Shown here: piece after piece, positions 59,447-64,000 of the stretch | Layout of the letters: the number at the start of each line of letters is the position of its first letter | Position numbering within the stretch: the stretch's first letter is position 1 | Origin: Planctomycetota bacterium | GTDB taxonomy: Bacteria > Planctomycetota > UBA1135 | DNA length: 64,000 nt | Reading direction: 5' to 3' | Assembly: GCA_004295085.1 (NCBI GenBank) | Contig: SHNF01000018.1 | Location: forward strand, 434,001 to 498,000 | Made by a program: the position numbers and the translations under genes | Notes under the pieces: model-generated | What the model saw: the letters and a program-made list of their open reading frames with translations, nothing else | Database searches by the model: none | Told to the model about the DNA's origin: nothing

Positions 59447-60942
59447 GCGCGCCGCGCCTGGAGATGCACGGGCTGGTCCGGCGCTTCGGCGCCACGGCGG
59501 CGCTGCAGGGCGTGGACCTGTCGGTCCAGGCCGGCGAGGTCCACGCGCTGCTGGGAGAGAACGGCGCCGGGAAGTCCACGCTCATGAAGATCCTGGCCGG
59601 CGCCCTGCGCGCCGACGCCGGCAGCATGCGCCTGGACGGCGCCGCGTACGCGCCGTCCGGTCCGCTGGCGGCGCGCGCCGCCGGCGTCGCCATCGTGTAC
59701 CAGGAGCTGAACCTGGCTCCGCACCTCACGGTGGAGGAGAACCTGGTGCTGGGCGTGGAGCAACACACGCTCGGCGTGATCCGCTCCCGGCGCTGGCGCG
59801 CGCGCGTGATCGAGGTCCTGCAGCGACTGCACCGGCCGGAGATCCGGCCGGAGATCCCGGTGCGCAAGCTGTCGCCGGCGGCGCGCCAGCTCGTGGAGAT
59901 CGCCCGGGCGCTGCTCGCGGACGCCCGCGTGCTGATCCTGGACGAGCCGACCAGCAGCCTCGGGCTCGCGGACACGGAGCACCTGTTCCAGCTCGTGCGC
60001 GCCCTGGCGGCGCGCGGCGTGTCGGTGATCTACATCTCGCACTTCCTGGAGGAGGTGCGCGCGGTCGCGGACCGCTACACCGTGCTGCGCGACGGCCGCA
60101 GCGTCGGCGCCGGCGCGCTGGCGCAGACCGGCACCAGCCGGCTGGTGGAGCAGATGGTCGGGCGCAAGCTGGAGGAGATGTTTCCGCGCGTGGAGCACGC
60201 GCCGGGCGCGCCCATCCTGGAGGTGGAGAGCCTGGCCGGACGCCGCCTGCCCGCGTCCGCGAGCTTCACCCTGCACCGCGGCGAGATCCTCGGCATCGCC
60301 GGACTGGTGGGCGCCGGGCGCAGCGAGCTGCTGCGCGCGCTGTTCGGCCTGGAGCCGGTGCGCCGCGGCGCGGTGCGCATCGGGACCGCGGCGGCGCGCC
60401 CGGGCCCCGCCTGGCGCCTGCGCCAGGGAGTGGGGCTGCTGAGCGAGGACCGCAAGCTCGAGGGCCTGGCCTTGTCGCGCAGCGTGGAGGACAACCTGCT
60501 GCTCAGCGACCTGGGCCGCTACGCCCGCCTGGGCTGGCTGCGGCGGCGGCACATGCGCGCGGCCACCACGGAATGGATGCAACGCCTGGGCGTGAAGGCG
60601 CGCTCCCCGGAGCAGCGCGCCGGCGAGCTGTCCGGCGGCAACCAGCAGAAGCTGGCGCTGGCCCGGCTGCTGCACCACGACGTGGACGTCCTGCTCCTGG
60701 ACGAGCCAACCCGGGGAGTGGACGTCGCCAGCAAGGCCCAGATCTACCAGCTCATCGGCGCGCTGGCGGCCCGCGGCAAGGCCGTGCTGATGGTGTCCAG
60801 CTACACCCCGGAGCTGCTGGGCGTGTGCGACCGCATCGCCGTGATGCACCGCGGGCGCCTGGGTCCGGCGCGGCCCGCGGCCGAATGGTCCGAGGCGGCG
60901 ATCCTGGAAGCCGCCGCCAGCGGCAAGGGGATCGCGGCATGA
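59443..60942 (+). CDS. Sugar ABC transporter ATP-binding protein (RbsA-type, two domains)
   Basis: A 499-residue protein with two ABC domains. Domain 1: LLGENGAGKSTLMKI (Walker A), LSPAARQLVEIARALL (weak signature), VLILDEPTSSLG (Walker B). Domain 2: IAGLVGAGRSELLRA (degenerate Walker A as in RbsA/MglA), LSGGNQQKLALARLL (good signature), VLLLDEPTRGVD. This asymmetry is normal for ribose-type importers, where one composite ATP site is catalytic. It drives uptake on the cytoplasmic side. It overlaps the pyrophosphatase gene before it and the permease gene after it. Confidence 0.92.
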   Translation: MSAPRLEMHGLVRRFGATAALQGVDLSVQAGEVHALLGENGAGKSTLMKILAGALRADAGSMRLDGAAYAPSGPLAARAAGVAIVYQELNLAPHLTVEENLVLGVEQHTLGVIRSRRWRARVIEVLQRLHRPEIRPEIPVRKLSPAARQLVEIARALLADARVLILDEPTSSLGLADTEHLFQLVRALAARGVSVIYISHFLEEVRAVADRYTVLRDGRSVGAGALAQTGTSRLVEQMVGRKLEEMFPRVEHAPGAPILEVESLAGRRLPASASFTLHRGEILGIAGLVGAGRSELLRALFGLEPVRRGAVRIGTAAARPGPAWRLRQGVGLLSEDRKLEGLALSRSVEDNLLLSDLGRYARLGWLRRRHMRAATTEWMQRLGVKARSPEQRAGELSGGNQQKLALARLLHHDVDVLLLDEPTRGVDVASKAQIYQLIGALAARGKAVLMVSSYTPELLGVCDRIAVMHRGRLGPARPAAEWSEAAILEAAASGKGIAA

Positions 60943-61886
60943 GGCGGCTCCTGCGCCTGCTGGAGCCGTTCCTCGGGCTGCTGCTGGTGGTGGCGTTCTT
61001 CTACGCGATCCCGCCGCATCTCGGCGTCAGCCTGACCGACCTGCGCACCATGCTGGTGCAGACCGTCATCGTCGGCATCGCTGCCTTCGGCATGACGCTG
61101 GTGATCGTGAGCGGCGGGATCGACCTGTCCGTGGGCTCCGCCATCGCCTTGAGCAGCGTGGCGGCGGCCATGGTCCTGCGCGCCGGGCACTCCGTGTGGC
61201 TGGCGCTGCCGGTGGCGCTGGTCACCGGCGCCGCGTGCGGCCTCTACAACGGCCTCCTCATCACGCTGCTGCGCCTGCCGCCGTTCATCGCCACGCTGGG
61301 GACGCTCGGCTTCTATCGCGGGGCGGCCAAGTGGATCTCCGGCAGCGTTCCCGTGAACGCGCCCACGCACGGGCTGGAGCACTGGGTGCGCCCGGCTCCG
61401 GATCCGCCCTGGCTCGTGTTCGCCCCCGGCGTGTGGCTGATGCTGGGGCTGGCCGTGCTGCTGGCCGGCGTGCTGCGCTACACGATCCTCGGACGCCACG
61501 CGCTGGCCATCGGCAGCAACGAGGCCACGGCGCGCCTGTCCGGGATCCGGGTGCCGCGCACCAAGGTGCTCATCTACGCGCTGGCCGGGCTGCTGACCGG
61601 CCTGGCCGGCGTGATGCAATTCGCGCGGCTGACGCAGGGCGATCCCACGGTGGCCATCGGGCTGGAGCTGGACGTGATCGCCGCCGTGGTGATCGGCGGC
61701 GGCTCCCTCAGCGGCGGCCAGGGCTCCATGGCCGGCACCCTGGCCGGCGCCTTCCTGATGGCCTACCTGCGCAACCGCTGCACCGCGCTCGGCTGGCCCA
61801 ACTACGTGCAGGAGATGATCGTGGGACACATCATCATCCTGGCGGTGGCCCTGGACCAGTGGCGGATTCGTCGTCAAGAACGCTGA
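60939..61886 (+). CDS. Sugar ABC transporter permease (RbsC-type)
   Basis: A 315-residue polytopic membrane protein with about eight to ten hydrophobic segments. The BPD_transp_2 signatures are present: VSGGIDLSVGSAIALSSV, PPFIATLGTLGFYRGAA, AIGSNEATARLSGI (the EAA-like cytoplasmic loop) and VIGGGSLSGGQGSMAGTLAG. It forms the channel of the importer as a homodimer. ATGA overlap with the ATPase gene. The substrate is probably a pentose, hexose or polyol; with the upstream catabolic genes a sugar-acid precursor is possible. Confidence 0.92.
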   Translation: MRRLLRLLEPFLGLLLVVAFFYAIPPHLGVSLTDLRTMLVQTVIVGIAAFGMTLVIVSGGIDLSVGSAIALSSVAAAMVLRAGHSVWLALPVALVTGAACGLYNGLLITLLRLPPFIATLGTLGFYRGAAKWISGSVPVNAPTHGLEHWVRPAPDPPWLVFAPGVWLMLGLAVLLAGVLRYTILGRHALAIGSNEATARLSGIRVPRTKVLIYALAGLLTGLAGVMQFARLTQGDPTVAIGLELDVIAAVVIGGGSLSGGQGSMAGTLAGAFLMAYLRNRCTALGWPNYVQEMIVGHIIILAVALDQWRIRRQER

Positions 61887-61899
61887 CCTCCATGCAAAC

Positions 61900-63921
61900 A
61901 TGAGTCCGCAAGGCATGCGCGCCCCCCTGCTCATGGCCGCCGTATGGCTCCTGCTGCTCGCCGGAGCCTGGTGGGCGGCCCGCAGCTCGGCCGACAACCA
62001 GGGCGTCGTGGCGGCGCGCGCGGCGGAGCGGGCGGAGTTTGCGCAGATCCCGCTCGAAGAGTTCCTGCGCGACCGCGCCAACGTCTTCTCCGGCGCGGTG
62101 GTGGACCTGCGCGGCCGGGCGGTGGCCGGGGCGGAAGTGCAGGTCTTCACCGTGGAAGCCCTGTCCGCCGCCGCGGCGGCCGTGCCGCCCGGCGGCTGGC
62201 CGGAGCCGCAGCCGGAGCGCGGCGCGCGCGCCGATGCCGCGGGCCGGTACGAGCTGCGCCAGTTGAGCTACGGCAGCAAGATGGCGCTGGCGCGCCAGGC
62301 CGGGCACGCGGCGGCCGCGCTCACCGAAATCTCGTTCGCCGACGGCTACGGCGCCCGCGACGTGGACGCCACGCTGGAGCCGGCCCCGGACTGGACGCTG
62401 CGCCTGCTGGAGGCGGACGCTCGCCCGGCGCGCGGCGAGCGCGTGCGCTTCCTGCCCCGCTGCTTCGGCCTGCCCGCGCTGGAGGCCGGCGCCGACGCGG
62501 AAGGGCGCGTGCAGGTCCCGGAAGCCGTGCGCAGTGCCAGCGGCGCGCCGCGCCTGCTGGTCGGGGATCCACCGCTGCTGGTGGTGCTGCGGCGCGAGCA
62601 GCAGGAAGTGACCCTGGCCGCGCGCGCGCCCTTGTCGCTGGAGCTGGAGAACGCCGAGGACGGTCCCTTGCACCTGGAGTTCCTGCCCGACGGCGCCCGC
62701 CGCTGCGGCTGGAGCACGCACGCGGAGACCGTGGTCAACGGCCGCGCCGCCGCCGGCGTCCTGTTCCGTGGCGGCTACGAGCTGATCGCGCGCCAGGGCC
62801 AGTCCGTCGCGCGCGCGCGCTTCCAGCACGACGGCACGCCGCTGCGCCTGCGCCTGGGCGCGCCGGAGTCCCTGTCCGTGGCGGTGGCCTCCGCGGAGGG
62901 CGCGCCGCTGGCGGCGCGCGTCTACTGGCAGAGCGTCCCGTTCGCGCCCGCCGATCCGTTCGCGCTGGATCCCCTCGCCTGGACCGAGGCCGCGGATCCG
63001 ACCCGCCGCAGCGCCGACGCCGACGCCGCCGGCGTCGCACGCCTGGACGATCTGCCCGGGGTCGCCGGCTGGCTGCTGGTCGAGGCGCACGGATGCGCGC
63101 CCTGGAGCCAGGCCGTGGCCGCGGGCACCGCGGAGCTCAGCGTCCATCCGGCGCCGGCGCTGGAGGTGTCCATCCGCACCGACCGCGCCTATCTGCCGGT
63201 GCAGGTCGAGATCCCTGGCGCCCCGCCCCTGGCCGGGCGCAGCGACGCCGCCGGCGAGGTGTTCGTGGCCGCCGCGCCGGGACCCTTGATCGCGCGCTGC
63301 GGCTTCGCGCTCAAGGGTCGCAGCTACCCGAAGGGCTACTGGGTGGGCCGGGCCAGCGAGCCCTTGCGCCTGGGCCTGCTCGACGACCGCGGCCGCCCGC
63401 GCGGCTGCGTGTACGGCTTCGTCCTGGATCACGCCGGCCAGCCGGTGGAGAAGGCCGAGGTTTTCGTGCAGGGGAGCGATGGCCGTCCCGATCGGGCCGA
63501 AACCGACGCCCACGGCTTCTACCGCTTCGTCGGCTTGCACGCCGGCGGCTACGTGGCCTTCGCGCGCCGCCCGCAGCAGCCGGACGAGATGTGGCGCCTG
63601 GAAGGCGTGGAGCTCGCCGGCGTCGAAGGCGAGGACGAAGGCGAGGCGCGCCTGGACCTGCGCCTGTGGCCCGGCGCGCTGGAAGTGCGCTTCGGTGCCG
63701 GCACTCCGCGCCCGGCGCAGCTCGAGTTCCTGGACGCCAGCGGTGAGCGGGTGTGGAGCGCGACTCCGGATGCGCACGGCGTGGCGCGCGTGCGCAACGT
63801 GGCTCCCGGACCGTACCGCGTGTACGGGATCGCGCAGGCGCAGGCGGATCCGCTGCTGCTCGGTTCTCTGGACGTGCCCGCCGGCAGCGAGCAGCCGGTG
63901 GTGCTGGAGGTGGCACAGTGA
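61900..63921 (+). CDS. Membrane-anchored carboxypeptidase-regulatory-like repeat protein
   Basis: A 673-residue protein with an N-terminal signal anchor (LLMAAVWLLLLAGAWWAA, about residues 9-26), then several beta-sandwich modules of the carboxypeptidase-regulatory/Cna-B-like type: FSGAVVDLRGRAVAGAEVQ, RADAAGRYELRQL, DAAGEVFVAAAPG, FVLDHAGQPVEKAEVFVQG, ETDAHGFYRFVGLHAGGY. The modular style resembles the outside part of the sigma-factor fusion at 41784. No catalytic residues seen; probably an envelope adhesive or structural protein. ATG at 61915 is an alternative start. The stop overlaps the next gene. Confidence 0.8.
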   Translation: MSPQGMRAPLLMAAVWLLLLAGAWWAARSSADNQGVVAARAAERAEFAQIPLEEFLRDRANVFSGAVVDLRGRAVAGAEVQVFTVEALSAAAAAVPPGGWPEPQPERGARADAAGRYELRQLSYGSKMALARQAGHAAAALTEISFADGYGARDVDATLEPAPDWTLRLLEADARPARGERVRFLPRCFGLPALEAGADAEGRVQVPEAVRSASGAPRLLVGDPPLLVVLRREQQEVTLAARAPLSLELENAEDGPLHLEFLPDGARRCGWSTHAETVVNGRAAAGVLFRGGYELIARQGQSVARARFQHDGTPLRLRLGAPESLSVAVASAEGAPLAARVYWQSVPFAPADPFALDPLAWTEAADPTRRSADADAAGVARLDDLPGVAGWLLVEAHGCAPWSQAVAAGTAELSVHPAPALEVSIRTDRAYLPVQVEIPGAPPLAGRSDAAGEVFVAAAPGPLIARCGFALKGRSYPKGYWVGRASEPLRLGLLDDRGRPRGCVYGFVLDHAGQPVEKAEVFVQGSDGRPDRAETDAHGFYRFVGLHAGGYVAFARRPQQPDEMWRLEGVELAGVEGEDEGEARLDLRLWPGALEVRFGAGTPRPAQLEFLDASGERVWSATPDAHGVARVRNVAPGPYRVYGIAQAQADPLLLGSLDVPAGSEQPVVLEVAQ

Positions 63922-64000
63922 ACGGGCTGATCGCGGCCGTGGCCTGGCTCGGCGCCCTGTGCCTGCACGGGCTCGCCGGCCCGCAGGTGGCGGGCGCGCG
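63918..64000 (+). CDS. Exported protein, N-terminal fragment (runs off window)
   Basis: A GTG overlaps the preceding stop (GTGA), and the frame stays open to the window end. The 27 visible residues (LIAAVAWLGALCLHGLAG) look like a signal peptide or first membrane segment. Nothing more can be said. Confidence 0.5.
   Translation, partial: MNGLIAAVAWLGALCLHGLAGPQVAGA

Noticed and set aside
1..64000. tRNA or rRNA genes, CRISPR arrays, complete insertion sequences and integrases
   Set aside because: None recognised by eye on either strand; short RNA genes could still be missed without a covariance-model search.

Overview
This is a GC-rich (about 70% G+C by eye), gene-dense 64-kb bacterial chromosome window with many GTG starts, short or overlapping gene junctions, lipoproteins and outer-membrane-type proteins, so the cell is diderm. 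I see no rRNA, tRNA, CRISPR array, prophage or complete insertion sequence. Several traits resemble Planctomycetota: an ECF sigma factor fused to extracytoplasmic domains, carboxypeptidase-regulatory-like repeat proteins, DUF2961, and sulfatase-like and HEAT-repeat proteins. That assignment is an inference from gene content, not proven.

Layout. 1-8.5 kb: cell-envelope glycosyltransferases and methyltransferases, a CCA-adding enzyme and a short-chain dehydrogenase, the last preceded by a hairpin-rich leader. 8.5-19 kb: recG, then a tightly coupled chain (HEAT-repeat protein, lytic transglycosylase, two different [2Fe-2S] proteins, ElbB, a sulfatase-like hydrolase with Thr at the nucleophile position, M1 peptidase). 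19-25.4 kb: envelope proteins, an HD-fold protein, then a bufferin-type RiPP locus (cysteine-rich precursor BufA, MNIO enzyme BufB, partner BufC, Tat-exported aldo/keto reductase). It is divergent from an ECF sigma/zinc-anti-sigma pair, and both promoters carry the same motif. 25.4-34 kb: alpha/beta hydrolase, subtilisin-like protease, fused OtsAB, GGDEF protein and a tyrosine phosphatase-M64 peptidase fusion.

34-48.5 kb: a fungal-type (LYS4-like) homoaconitase bracketed by 21-bp direct repeats; a GH127 glycosidase with a lower-GC 3' part; a DUF2961-glutathione peroxidase fusion; a 1020-residue membrane-tethered sigma factor; an isocitrate/isopropylmalate-type dehydrogenase; and a DUF1016 remnant joined in frame to an MmgE/PrpD gene. 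48.5-53 kb: lysine 2,3-aminomutase followed by two ATP-grasp ligases and a GNAT acetyltransferase, which looks like an uncharacterised beta-lysine pathway. 53-62 kb: a probable hydroxy-acid/sugar catabolic operon (pirin, amidohydrolase, epimerase, LhgO, Ldh2-type dehydrogenase) leading into a ribose-type ABC importer with an inorganic pyrophosphatase gene inside it. 62-64 kb: a repeat-domain envelope protein and the start of one more exported protein.

The best candidates for undescribed biology are the sigma-controlled bufferin locus, the KamA/ATP-grasp/GNAT cluster, and three unusual domain fusions.
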